DNA of 64,000 bases from Gracilimonas mengyeensis (GTDB taxonomy: Bacteria > Bacteroidota > Rhodothermia > Balneolales > Balneolaceae): positions 124,001 through 188,000 of the forward strand of contig NZ_FXTP01000008.1 of NCBI RefSeq assembly GCF_900182705.1, in the 5' to 3' direction. Shown piece after piece: positions 44,883 through 54,001 of the stretch. Below the pieces are notes generated by a model that saw nothing but the letters and a program-made list of their open reading frames with translations, was not told the origin of the DNA and made no database searches. Both the position numbers and the translations under genes were made by a program. Position 1 is the stretch's first letter. Every line of letters starts with the position of its first letter.

Positions 44883-46022
44883 ATGAAACCAACTTTTAAT
44901 ACGCCTGATTGGGCTGATACATTTCGTTATCTGTATGCCAATAAAATTAAACTTTTTGGTATACCATTCGCTATTGCTGTTGTTATAGCAATATACACTC
45001 TTTTCATCCCCAACCGGTTTACTTCAACTGCTAATTTACTTCCAAGTCAGCGCCCTTCTCTTGGCTTTGACTTATTCTCTGAAGAGGGCGGTCTGCAGTC
45101 TCTGGCCAGTTCTGTTTTAGGAGGTGAATCCGAAGAATCTAACCGGTACATCATTCTTCTTAGTAGCTATTCTACCAGTAAAAAAGTCATTGACCGGTTT
45201 GATCTAATGCAACAATACGATGTGGAGCTTGTTAAGGACGCCATAGATATACTTGCAGAAAGGACTACATTTGAAAGTATGGAGGAAGGTAATTTCATCA
45301 TCAGCGTACAGGATGAAAGTCCTGAGCAAGCCAAAGAAATGGCGGAATATTATGTTGATATACTTAATGAACTAAATACCGAAATAGTATCTAAAGACGC
45401 CCGCCAATACCGGCAGTTTATTGAGAAAAGATATAATAAGTCTCTTCAGGATATCGATAGCCTTAAAACAGAAATTATTGATTTCCAGCAAGAAAACGGG
45501 GTTTTTCAACTACCGGATCAGGTTTCGGAATACTTTTCTTTAATCAGTGGACTTACTGTAAAACAACTTGAAGCTGAAATTAAATTAAATTTGTTGGATA
45601 AAACCGTTCAACAACAGAGTAACACTTATCAGAATGCCCGTTTTCAATTAGAAACAATCCGGGAAAAACTTGATGAAGTATATTCAGATACCAGCAGCCA
45701 AAACCTGATACTCAATTTCGATAATTTGTCAGAGCTTGGAGCCCGTTATTATGAACTTGAGTTAAGCCGGGAAATTCAGACCGAAATTCAGAAATTTTTG
45801 CTGCCTATCTACGAACAGGCAAAAATGGAGGAGGCTAAATCCCTTCCGATCGTCAGTGTTGTAGATGAACCACATGTAGCAGAGAAAAAAAGCTATCCTT
45901 CGAGGTCTATCATTGTTATTATTTCCGGGATATCTGCTTTCTTCTTAGTGTTATTATATTTCATAATGAAGTTTTCTTGGATTAAAAATCAGGACTACAT
46001 AGAATATCTTCAAAACAAATAG
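44883..46022 (+). CDS. Chain-length determinant protein (Wzz-type polysaccharide co-polymerase)
   Basis: A 379-residue inner-membrane protein with the PCP topology: a membrane segment at about residues 21-39 (FGIPFAIAVVIAIYTLFIP), a long periplasmic part with coiled coil (about 150-290) and a second membrane segment at about 345-366 ending in a short tail. The tail has no kinase domain, so it is a PCP-1/Wzz type and not a Wzc-type protein. It sets polymer length together with Wzy. Only two bases separate it from the next gene. Confidence 0.9.
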   Translation: MKPTFNTPDWADTFRYLYANKIKLFGIPFAIAVVIAIYTLFIPNRFTSTANLLPSQRPSLGFDLFSEEGGLQSLASSVLGGESEESNRYIILLSSYSTSKKVIDRFDLMQQYDVELVKDAIDILAERTTFESMEEGNFIISVQDESPEQAKEMAEYYVDILNELNTEIVSKDARQYRQFIEKRYNKSLQDIDSLKTEIIDFQQENGVFQLPDQVSEYFSLISGLTVKQLEAEIKLNLLDKTVQQQSNTYQNARFQLETIREKLDEVYSDTSSQNLILNFDNLSELGARYYELELSREIQTEIQKFLLPIYEQAKMEEAKSLPIVSVVDEPHVAEKKSYPSRSIIVIISGISAFFLVLLYFIMKFSWIKNQDYIEYLQNK

Positions 46023-46024
46023 GT

Positions 46025-47422
46025 TTGATTGCAGAGCGAATCCGATATGAACTTAATGAGTGGCTGATCCTGGTCACACTTGTCTCGGCCAGCTTTATCG
46101 GGCTGTCTGCATTATCGGGAGATTATATACTCTATATCATCCCTGGCGTTACCGGGGTAGTATTCCTCGGCTATTTGCTTATTATCAATCCTTCTTGGTT
46201 CCCATTACTCTATTTACTTGGCAGTATTTTGTTCCTTGAGAATGAACCGGGCATACAACCTTTGGAACTTCCCTTTTATGCCCTCAATATAATTGCTGCT
46301 GCTTACTTATGTTTTGATATTGTAAGGGGTAACCTAAAGCTTAAAACTACCCTTGACTATCTCTTCTTATTGTATCTGCTACTCATTCCCTATGGTATTT
46401 CACTAGGCATTCTCCATGGTGCGGCCCCATTTAAAGTGGTTGGAGAAGTAACCTATTTTTTTGGCCTCTTCATCTATTTCATTCTTAGAAAATATATGCA
46501 TGATGAAGGTTTCCAGAAAAAGGTCTTCTTTATAGTAGGATTAATTCTCACTTATATTTTAATCCGAAATGCTTTGAACTATCAAGCCTTACTCATACAG
46601 GCTGTGGCACCTTGGGAACTTGAATTGGCACGTTCTGCAGCTAATGAACTGTTTATCGTACTTGGTGCCAGCTTCTTTCTCGCAGCAACAGCAACCACCA
46701 AATCCCGCTGGCTGCAGCTTATATACACAGGCACTTTCATTGCTTTTGTAGGCGGACTTATATTAACGCAAAGCAGGGGCTATTGGCTGGCTTTCTTTTT
46801 AGCTGCTGTAGTGATTTTCATTTATTTGAATAATAAAGGAAAGCTCAGGCTACTGATAAGCTTTTTAGTGCTTTCCGCTATATCTATACTTATTGCCAAA
46901 ATCTTTTTCGGAGATTTATATGATTTTATAAGTCAGGCCCTGATCGACCGGGTTAGTTCAATCGGCTCCACATTTTCAGGTAAGCTTGACCTCTCATTAA
47001 GAGAAAGGGTGCTTGAATCCCAAAGTGTTTTTGAAAAAATATCAGACAATCCTATTGTTGGCCACGGATGGGCAACCACTTATACCAAAAACAATATTTT
47101 CCAAGACTTTTTTTTCCAAACCAGTTATGTTCATAATGGATATTTAGCTGGATGGTATAAATTTGGAATTTTCGGTCTTGGAATCATCCTGTCTGTGTGG
47201 TTTTACATTATCCGTTATGCTTATGTCATATATTCAACATCCAAACACCAAATGCACAGGGTGTCGGCCCTTACTATTTTTAGTGTTACTATAGGCATGC
47301 TTCTGGTTAACATAACCAGCCCTCAGATTCTTGCTTATGATAGTATGCTTATCACTGTGATAATGGGCTGTTTTTGCAGCACACAGTATTCTCAGATCCA
47401 ATCAGAATCTGACGGAGGTTAG
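46025..47422 (+). CDS. O-antigen polymerase/ligase-like membrane protein (Wzy-like)
   Basis: A 465-residue protein with about 12 membrane segments and the Wzy_C region: GGLILTQSRGYWLAFFLA near residues 240-257 and a large loop containing DNPIVGHGWATTY (about 340-352). This is the O-antigen ligase/polymerase fold. Given the neighbours, a polymerase (Wzy) is more likely than a WaaL ligase, but sequence alone does not decide. Start TTG at 46025, two bases after the Wzz-like stop. Confidence 0.87.
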   Translation: MIAERIRYELNEWLILVTLVSASFIGLSALSGDYILYIIPGVTGVVFLGYLLIINPSWFPLLYLLGSILFLENEPGIQPLELPFYALNIIAAAYLCFDIVRGNLKLKTTLDYLFLLYLLLIPYGISLGILHGAAPFKVVGEVTYFFGLFIYFILRKYMHDEGFQKKVFFIVGLILTYILIRNALNYQALLIQAVAPWELELARSAANELFIVLGASFFLAATATTKSRWLQLIYTGTFIAFVGGLILTQSRGYWLAFFLAAVVIFIYLNNKGKLRLLISFLVLSAISILIAKIFFGDLYDFISQALIDRVSSIGSTFSGKLDLSLRERVLESQSVFEKISDNPIVGHGWATTYTKNNIFQDFFFQTSYVHNGYLAGWYKFGIFGLGIILSVWFYIIRYAYVIYSTSKHQMHRVSALTIFSVTIGMLLVNITSPQILAYDSMLITVIMGCFCSTQYSQIQSESDGG

Positions 47423-47427
47423 TAGCT

Positions 47428-48336
47428 ATGTCAACAAACCCCAAGGTTTCGATTATCTTCGTAAACTATTTTTCAGAAGATGACATAAAAGCTTCTATTG
47501 CATCTATTGTGGAGCAAAGCATACATTCCAACTTTGAGATTCTGATTGTATCAAACTCTACCATCACACAAAAAAACCTTTCCTCACTCGAAAGCAAACA
47601 CCACCAAATTCGCATTTTTGAACAAAATGAGAATACAGGCTTTGCCAAAGCTTGCAATTTCGGGGCTTCAAAGGCTCGCGGTTCTTTCCTTTTTTTTCTA
47701 AACCCGGATACCTCTTTTAAAAACAATGTTATTGATCATTTGCTTGAATTTCAGCTTGCCCACCCGGATGCCTGGATAATAGGCCCAAAGACTTTAAACC
47801 CTGATAAAGGAACCCAGAGTGCAACCATTAAGCATGATTTTAATTCGGTCTCATTACTGGCATTAGCCTTTCCACTCTTAAAACCTCTGATCCCTGCAGA
47901 AAAAAAGAAGGATCATTTCAAGGTTAAGCAGAGTATGTCTGTGCCTATTGTAAATGGCCACGCTTTATTTGTGGAAAAAGAAATCTACAAATCCCTCGGT
48001 GGTATGGATGAAAATTTCTTCATGTATTATGAAGAAAATGACCTATGCTTGAGAACCCGAAAATCCGGAGGAAAAGTCTATTTTTGTGCTAAAGCAGAAC
48101 TGTATCATGCTAAAGGCAGCACTACCAGTCGCTATTTTGTACCTATGGAAATAGTAAAGCACCAGTCCAAAAAAAAATTCCTCAAAAAACATTATCCGAG
48201 TGGTATCAAATGGAACCGAAGTGCTCATATAATAGGCTATATACAACGGCTTTTGGTTGCTTTGCTAATCTTTAAAAAAAACAAAATACAGCAATATTAT
48301 GCATTGCTTAAATGGTACCTGTTTAGTTACCAATAA
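47428..48336 (+). CDS. Family 2 glycosyltransferase (rhamnosyltransferase-like)
   Basis: A 302-residue GT-A enzyme: KVSIIFVNYFSEDDIKASI at the start, ENTGFAKACNFGASKARG, and the DxD-like NPDTSF near residue 93, followed by VNGHALFVEKEIY and GGMDENFFMYYEENDLCLR. This layout is that of WbbL/RfbF-type rhamnosyltransferases. It adds a sugar to the repeat unit at the inner face of the membrane. Six bases after the Wzy-like stop. Its last 14 bases overlap the end of the convergent flippase gene. Confidence 0.9.
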   Translation: MSTNPKVSIIFVNYFSEDDIKASIASIVEQSIHSNFEILIVSNSTITQKNLSSLESKHHQIRIFEQNENTGFAKACNFGASKARGSFLFFLNPDTSFKNNVIDHLLEFQLAHPDAWIIGPKTLNPDKGTQSATIKHDFNSVSLLALAFPLLKPLIPAEKKKDHFKVKQSMSVPIVNGHALFVEKEIYKSLGGMDENFFMYYEENDLCLRTRKSGGKVYFCAKAELYHAKGSTTSRYFVPMEIVKHQSKKKFLKKHYPSGIKWNRSAHIIGYIQRLLVALLIFKKNKIQQYYALLKWYLFSYQ

Positions 48337-49843
48337 CAGACCTTATTTTACTGATCATATACTCATCTAACAGCCATTTCCAGCTTACTATGGCAAAGAG
48401 TAAAAGTAGTATTCCCAACAAAAGCATTTCATACAATAGACTAAGTGACAACATTGGAATTAGCAAAATCAAAGCTAATGGCAATATTAAAGCTACTTTT
48501 CTAAAAAGCTCTTTTTGAAAGTGGGACTGCAACTTTAGGGTAGCATATATCAGAAGCAAGAAGTCAAGAACCGTAACGCCTAATCCAGCATAAGCTACAT
48601 AAAGAATCTCACCAGACTGCCCTGCAAAATAAAAGATTGCAGCACCTATGATTATTTCTGCCATATGGAATTTGGCGGTAAGGTCAGGTCGATTGATACC
48701 TTGCAGATAAATGGAAGGAATATAGGCGATCCCTCTGATAAAAAAAGTAATGCAGAATACATGAGCTACAGTTGCGCTTTGGGTAATGAAATCGGAACTG
48801 GCGTTTCCTAACCATAGCGTCAGCCCTTCTTCTGCAAAAAAGGATATCATTAACAATGCAGGAAACAAACTTATCATTACCAGACTAAGGCTTTGAAGCA
48901 GCAAGCGATCTTTAGTGGTTGAATTGGAAGTAGCCAGAGAGGAAAAAGCCGGAAATAGTACAGATACAAAAGACATCGGCAAGATGAGAACCTTTGAAAG
49001 AATATCCATTGGAGTAGTATAGAAAGTTACTGCGGACATAGAAATAAATGAAGCAATGAAGTAACGATCCATCTGGTCCATAAAAGGACCTATTGCATTA
49101 GAAAGTGTTATCCATTTACCAAAATGAAGTAAGTCTTTAAATTCTTGAAAATCATACTTAATACCTCTTACTAATTCTTTTTCGATACGAAGACTAAAAA
49201 ATAAGTATACAAAGAAAAGAATCACTTTAAGGCCCAGTAAAGCCATTACTACATAGCTCAAATCATTGGCTATATAGCTCACTACCAGCAAAGGCAGCAA
49301 ATAATTAAAAAAGGAGTTTATACTTTGTAACGTGCTGGTTATATCGAACCGTTGCAGGGTATTGAGTATTGATTTAAAACAGGATGAGCTGGTAATAAAG
49401 GGTAGTGCATAGGCCGTATACTGAAACGCCACTATAGCTTGCGTCTGGAAATCTTCAGATACTTTAAATAATGAAATGACAAGAATATCACTGAAGAGAT
49501 ATAAAATAACAGCCGCAGCTAAGCCTAAAAATACAGAGGAAATAATTCCGGTCCATGCTGTCTTGCCAATATCCTCGTATTTCTCCTCCCCAATCTTCTC
49601 AGACAAACGTTTTGTTACAGCCGGGCCAAGCCCCATATCAAAAACGGAAAAATAACTAATAATAAGCCACACCAAAGCCAGTATTCCAAAGCCTTGCTCT
49701 GTCAAAACCTCAATTAATATAGGAATGGAATACAAGCCAACCAGTAGAGGAACTATCTTAGAGCCGATGTCAATAACTGTATTTCTGGCTAATGTGGCAT
49801 TACTAGTCAGGTTTTTATAGCGTAGTTTTTCTTTGTCTTCCAT
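48323..49843 (-). CDS. Lipid-linked oligosaccharide flippase (Wzx-like, MOP superfamily)
   Basis: A 506-residue protein with 12-14 membrane segments. It starts near NATLARNTVIDIGSKIVPLLVGLYSIPILI, as Wzx/RfbX proteins do, and contains the polysaccharide-biosynthesis MOP layout (AVTKRLSEKIGEEKYEDIGK in the second loop). It would flip the undecaprenyl-linked repeat unit for the Wzy-like protein. It is on the opposite strand to the rest of the locus and overlaps the convergent GT2 gene by 14 bases. Confidence 0.9.
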   Translation of the reverse strand: MEDKEKLRYKNLTSNATLARNTVIDIGSKIVPLLVGLYSIPILIEVLTEQGFGILALVWLIISYFSVFDMGLGPAVTKRLSEKIGEEKYEDIGKTAWTGIISSVFLGLAAAVILYLFSDILVISLFKVSEDFQTQAIVAFQYTAYALPFITSSSCFKSILNTLQRFDITSTLQSINSFFNYLLPLLVVSYIANDLSYVVMALLGLKVILFFVYLFFSLRIEKELVRGIKYDFQEFKDLLHFGKWITLSNAIGPFMDQMDRYFIASFISMSAVTFYTTPMDILSKVLILPMSFVSVLFPAFSSLATSNSTTKDRLLLQSLSLVMISLFPALLMISFFAEEGLTLWLGNASSDFITQSATVAHVFCITFFIRGIAYIPSIYLQGINRPDLTAKFHMAEIIIGAAIFYFAGQSGEILYVAYAGLGVTVLDFLLLIYATLKLQSHFQKELFRKVALILPLALILLIPMLSLSLLYEMLLLGILLLLFAIVSWKWLLDEYMISKIRSVIGN

Positions 49844-50359
49844 TTATGGTTTAGCAGTCCAATACCCGGCAGATAATATCATCTTTTCAATTACTCCAGC
49901 GGTTTCAATTCAGTTTATATCATTAATAATGTAAAGCATTTTGGGAAAGACATTTATATAAATCTGGGTTTTGTATTATTTCTTCTATTTCCCATAGATA
50001 GTACTCGTAGCTTTTTATTTCAGAAATAATCTTATCTGCTTTACAAAAGCTCATATTACTAAGTCATGCTTATCAAGTTATACCCCAAAAAATGTCTTCT
50101 TTCTGCTGAATGACGAAAACACCTGCAAACAGAATTATCCCTCAAAAAGGGAGTTTAGTTTTTATAATCTGGATCTACAGGTGATTCAAAGCCTCCACGA
50201 CTTCCTGCTCATCTTTCTTTTCAGTATTTAGAAGTCCTTTGGTTTTCAAAACACCCAAGTTAAGTAATTATTGATATGTCGACTGACACGATGTAGATTC
50301 TTTTTTAAGTTTTGGAATACACTTTCATCTACTCTCGGGAATATTCTTTATCATTGGAT
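49844..50359. other. Divergent spacer between flippase and glycosyltransferase genes
   Basis: No complete gene in about 515 AT-rich bases, which hold the promoters of the flippase (minus) and GT4 genes (plus). A minus-strand remnant of 30 codons (50267-50175) ends EKKDEQEVVEALNHL-stop with no start, and could be the last piece of a lost gene. Nothing else is recognisable. Confidence 0.4.
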
Positions 50360-51568
50360 ATGACTATACTCATGATTTCACCACGCATCCCCGCCCCTCC
50401 TCAGGACGGTGGGGCTCTGTATGTTTACAATACTATAAAAGGGCTTCATCAACGAGGTCATTACATAGAACTGGCATCTTTTAATTCTAACCTACATACA
50501 CAAGCCCCCGACCAACTGGAAACCTACGCATCCGTTAATCATCTTGACATTAATTTCAAGAGTTACGGGCTTGCAGCTTTTATAAAGTCCCTTATTAGTG
50601 GCAAACCAGTACAAATTGTACACCGGATGGATCGTTCGGTCATGTCAGAAATTCTGGATAAATCGAATCTTGAAAACTTGGATGTAATTTTATTGGAAGG
50701 CATTCACACGGCTTGGTTTATAGAATTGCTTAGAAACAAATTCCCCGAAAAAAAAATCATCCTCAGGGAATCAAATGTGGAATACCTTCTATTAAAACGC
50801 AATGCAAAACGCGAAGCAAATCCAGTTAAAAAAGTCCTATTATATCACCAGGCTACGATGATGAAGAAATTTGAAGCCGAAGCTCTTCAGAAAGTTGACG
50901 CATTCACGGCCATATCTGAATATGACCGTCAACTCCTTTCCGCTTTGGTGCCTAAAAAAAAATCAGCTGCTATATATCCATCCATCGAGATACCTGAAAT
51001 ACGGGGATTAGAACGAGACCCTTACAAGATGCTGATGTTTGCTGACTGGAATTGGCAACCAAATATACAAGGGCTCGAATGGTTCCTGAAAGAAGTCTGG
51101 CCTCCCCTTAAAAAAGCTCAACCTAAAGTTTCTCTTACAGTTTGTGGGAAAGGAATGCCGGATTCACTTTTGTCTATTTTTAATAATGATACACAGCTTC
51201 ACTACAAAGGTTTTGTTGAAGATCTTGAAGAATTCAAACAGCGCTGCGGAGTTATGTTAGCCCCCTTATTCTCAGGATCCGGAATAAAATTAAAAATAAT
51301 GGAAAGCTTGGCCAGCGGTTTGCCCGTTATAACAACAAACTCCGGGGCAGAAGGAATTCCAGGCCTAAAAGAAAATGCACATTACCTGAAAGCAAACAAT
51401 GCGGAAGATTTTCTACAGAAAATTAATAAGTTGCTAAATGATTGCAGTTTACAAAAGACGTTATCTACACAGGGTAGAACTCTCGTTAAAAGAAACTTCA
51501 GCTATAAAGCCCAATCTCAAAAATTGGAATCATTTATTCAAAAAGTCATAAATAGCCCGAATTCGTGA
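50360..51568 (+). CDS. Family 4 glycosyltransferase
   Basis: About 402 residues from ATG 50360, chosen because ILMISPRIPAPPQDGGALYVYN is the usual GT4 N-terminus with a Gly-rich loop; the frame is open 16 codons further upstream. The C-terminal GT-B domain has MLMFADWNWQPNIQGLEWFL, FVEDLEEFKQRCGVMLAPLF and GSGIKLKIMESLASGLPVITT, which contains the E-x7-E-like nucleotide-sugar site. Retaining transferase; sugar unknown. It overlaps the next gene by four bases (GTGA). Confidence 0.9.
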   Translation: MTILMISPRIPAPPQDGGALYVYNTIKGLHQRGHYIELASFNSNLHTQAPDQLETYASVNHLDINFKSYGLAAFIKSLISGKPVQIVHRMDRSVMSEILDKSNLENLDVILLEGIHTAWFIELLRNKFPEKKIILRESNVEYLLLKRNAKREANPVKKVLLYHQATMMKKFEAEALQKVDAFTAISEYDRQLLSALVPKKKSAAIYPSIEIPEIRGLERDPYKMLMFADWNWQPNIQGLEWFLKEVWPPLKKAQPKVSLTVCGKGMPDSLLSIFNNDTQLHYKGFVEDLEEFKQRCGVMLAPLFSGSGIKLKIMESLASGLPVITTNSGAEGIPGLKENAHYLKANNAEDFLQKINKLLNDCSLQKTLSTQGRTLVKRNFSYKAQSQKLESFIQKVINSPNS

Positions 51569-52731
51569 ACAGTCAACAACAGAGTTCCACCATTATTCTG
51601 TACCAGCCATACTATGATTTTATGGGCCACTTTAAAGATTTTTTCCATCTGTATGAGGATTACCTAACTAAAAAGGGCTTCAATACCTGTGGCATTATAG
51701 GCACACTTAGTGGAGAGTCCTCAGGATTGAATCAAAAGGGATGCATCCAAGCTTTTAAATCGTATACAGATAATAAATTTAAACGTATTCTGGCTAACTA
51801 CGCTGGTTTCCATGAAGTTGAAGAGCTGTTAAATCAAAGGAAGATTGATGCAGTGCATTTTCTGGATTATGAAATCCTGTCGTTAGCCTCACATCTTATG
51901 GTACATCCAGAACCGTTTCAGAAAACAAAAATCATTCTCACCCAACACTCTGTTAACTTTCTAACGGCAAATATTAATTCCAGCCTTTTATTGACAGGCT
52001 ATCGGAAGATGGCTCAGAAAGCTTATGAATTTCTGGATAGGAACTTTGATCTCACAATCGTAACCAATGGGAAATGGATTACCCGTTCACTTCAAGGTTT
52101 TTATTCCTCTGACAATACCCGCTTTGTAACTTCCACCTGGGGGGCCCATCCACCCTTGAGTTTTTCAAACGAATTTAAGTCTCCACCGAATTCCTTTTTA
52201 TATCTTGGTATAATAAGAAAGGATAAAAACCTTGAATATCTATTGGAACAGTTTTCCAAAGTAGATACTCCTTTTAAGCTTACAATTGCCGGTGTTCCTT
52301 TTGATTATAGTGAAGAGGAACTTTTGAGACTTACTCAAAAATCAGGAATACCTGAAGAGTCTCTGCATATAGACTTAGGTTTTATAGAAGAAGACAAGTA
52401 TCTGCAATATCTTGCTTCCAATCGTTATCTTGTTTTACCTTACAGCGCTTCAAACCAAAGCAACAGTGGTCCGCTTATTCAGGCAATACAGTATGGCTGT
52501 ATTCCCATTGTCAGTAATTATGGGGAAAGAGGTTTAATAGTGGAGAGTAATAACCTTGGATATACTTTTAACTTCGAACAAAAAGATCACCTTTCAGCAA
52601 TTGTAGATGCTATACTAAACAAAAATATGGATCCGAATTCATATCTGAATCGACTGAGGCAGATAAAAGAACAGTATCAATGGAAAAATATTTTAGAGGA
52701 CCAAATTTTGAACCAAAAGATCTACAGTTAA
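51565..52731 (+). CDS. Glycosyltransferase, GT-B fold (family 4-like)
   Basis: A 388-residue protein starting with GTG that overlaps the stop of the previous gene (GTGA), so translation is coupled. The C-terminal half has FLYLGIIRKDKNLEYLLEQF, a GFIEEDKYLQYLASNRYLVLPYSA segment (in parts), and SGPLIQAIQYGCIPIVSNYGERG, the GT4 nucleotide-sugar region with a weaker E-x7-E. The N-terminal half is divergent (MGHFKDFFHLYEDYL). The donor is unknown. Confidence 0.82.
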   Translation: MNSQQQSSTIILYQPYYDFMGHFKDFFHLYEDYLTKKGFNTCGIIGTLSGESSGLNQKGCIQAFKSYTDNKFKRILANYAGFHEVEELLNQRKIDAVHFLDYEILSLASHLMVHPEPFQKTKIILTQHSVNFLTANINSSLLLTGYRKMAQKAYEFLDRNFDLTIVTNGKWITRSLQGFYSSDNTRFVTSTWGAHPPLSFSNEFKSPPNSFLYLGIIRKDKNLEYLLEQFSKVDTPFKLTIAGVPFDYSEEELLRLTQKSGIPEESLHIDLGFIEEDKYLQYLASNRYLVLPYSASNQSNSGPLIQAIQYGCIPIVSNYGERGLIVESNNLGYTFNFEQKDHLSAIVDAILNKNMDPNSYLNRLRQIKEQYQWKNILEDQILNQKIYS

Positions 52732-52785
52732 AAACAGGTTGAGAAGTTATCACAGCGGCCGGATAAGACCATTCTTAATAAAATT

Positions 52786-53910
52786 CTACCACTTGAGCCC
52801 TAATAACTTAACCCTTAGCATCTGATATCCATAACCCAAAAAGTGCCCCAGATGCATTGTTGTGAAAACCAGGGTACACATCGCACCGTTTAAAAAAGTT
52901 CCCGGTATTTTATCCAAATCTCCTTTCCAGATATCTTCCTTGAATTCCTTCCGTTTATCAATGCTTACCCGAAATGCTTCGAACACCAACAGGGAAAAAC
53001 TGGCAGCCATTATATAAAAAGAACCAAGTGAACCATTTAAAAACATCTGGTCAACAAGAGTAAAAAGGATAAGAAAACTGATTGCCAAAAAAGGAGCTTT
53101 ACTACGAAATGGGATGCGCCCTTTATGTATGTTACTTGTAAGGTACCTTCCACGGCCATAGCGCAAATACTGTTTAAATAATTTCAGAATACTGTCGCGA
53201 GGGTAATACCAGATTTTAATTTTAGGAGTAATGTATACTTTACCATCCAGCAGCTCAGATATTCTGAAGTTTATTTCGGCATCCTCATTTGTCCTGTTAA
53301 CTTCAGAAAAGCCTCCCAACTTTTTCAAATCTTTTAGCCGAAAACAACCCAGAAACACCGTATCGGAATATCCTTCAAAGTTTTCTTCCATGTATTTAGC
53401 TCCACCAGTCCCAAAAATGCTTTTTGAGGCAAGTGCTATTGCACTTTGAGCCCAGGTTTTTGCAATATATCTCTGTGAACCACCTACATTTTTGGCCCCT
53501 GTATCCAGAATTGCTTTAACACTTTCTTGTATATAATTATCTGAGTAGATACAATGTCCATCGGCTCTTAGAAAAAGCTCACCACTTGCAGCTTCAATCA
53601 TCCTATTTAAGCCAAAAGATTGGAATTTATCTGGATTTTCAATGAGTTTTACCCGCGAATCTTTTTCTCTCAGTTTCTGAACAATTTCTCGGGTAGCATC
53701 TGTACTACCACCATCTGCAATCAGAATTTCTTCAAGAGCTGGATAACCTGCATTGAGAAATCCGGTAACAACACGTTCTATGTGCTCCTCTTCATTAAAA
53801 ACTGGTATAGCAATAGTGACTGTAGGCTGTGAAGATGATATTGAATCTGAGTTATCCGTGTTGATATCCTTAAACGTAGCTTTGGCTGGTTTTGAATGAA
53901 ATTTAATCAA
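52786..53910 (-). CDS. Family 2 glycosyltransferase with C-terminal membrane segments (ExoA-like)
   Basis: A 374-residue protein. The GT-A domain has TVTIAIPVFNEEEHIERVV, EILIADGGSTDATREIV, the DxD motif in LRADGHCIYS and the acceptor-site NRTNEDAEINFRISE. Near 270-360 there are two or three membrane helices (FLAISFLILFTLVDQMFL). The order resembles succinoglycan ExoA, a membrane-bound glucosyltransferase. It is on the minus strand and converges with the GT4 pair, with 54 bp between. Confidence 0.9.
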   Translation of the reverse strand: MIKFHSKPAKATFKDINTDNSDSISSSQPTVTIAIPVFNEEEHIERVVTGFLNAGYPALEEILIADGGSTDATREIVQKLREKDSRVKLIENPDKFQSFGLNRMIEAASGELFLRADGHCIYSDNYIQESVKAILDTGAKNVGGSQRYIAKTWAQSAIALASKSIFGTGGAKYMEENFEGYSDTVFLGCFRLKDLKKLGGFSEVNRTNEDAEINFRISELLDGKVYITPKIKIWYYPRDSILKLFKQYLRYGRGRYLTSNIHKGRIPFRSKAPFLAISFLILFTLVDQMFLNGSLGSFYIMAASFSLLVFEAFRVSIDKRKEFKEDIWKGDLDKIPGTFLNGAMCTLVFTTMHLGHFLGYGYQMLRVKLLGLKW

Positions 53911-54001
53911 TTTTCTAAAATCTATTTAACAACAAATAATATAGGCAACAGGGATAAATTATTTGTGAAATTTTTACAGCCATATATAAGGCTTTCAACA
54001 C

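Noticed and set aside
50175-50267. 30-codon tail of a possible lost gene ending EALNHL-stop
   Set aside because: There is no start codon, no recognisable family and it is too short to separate from chance; mentioned only in the spacer entry.
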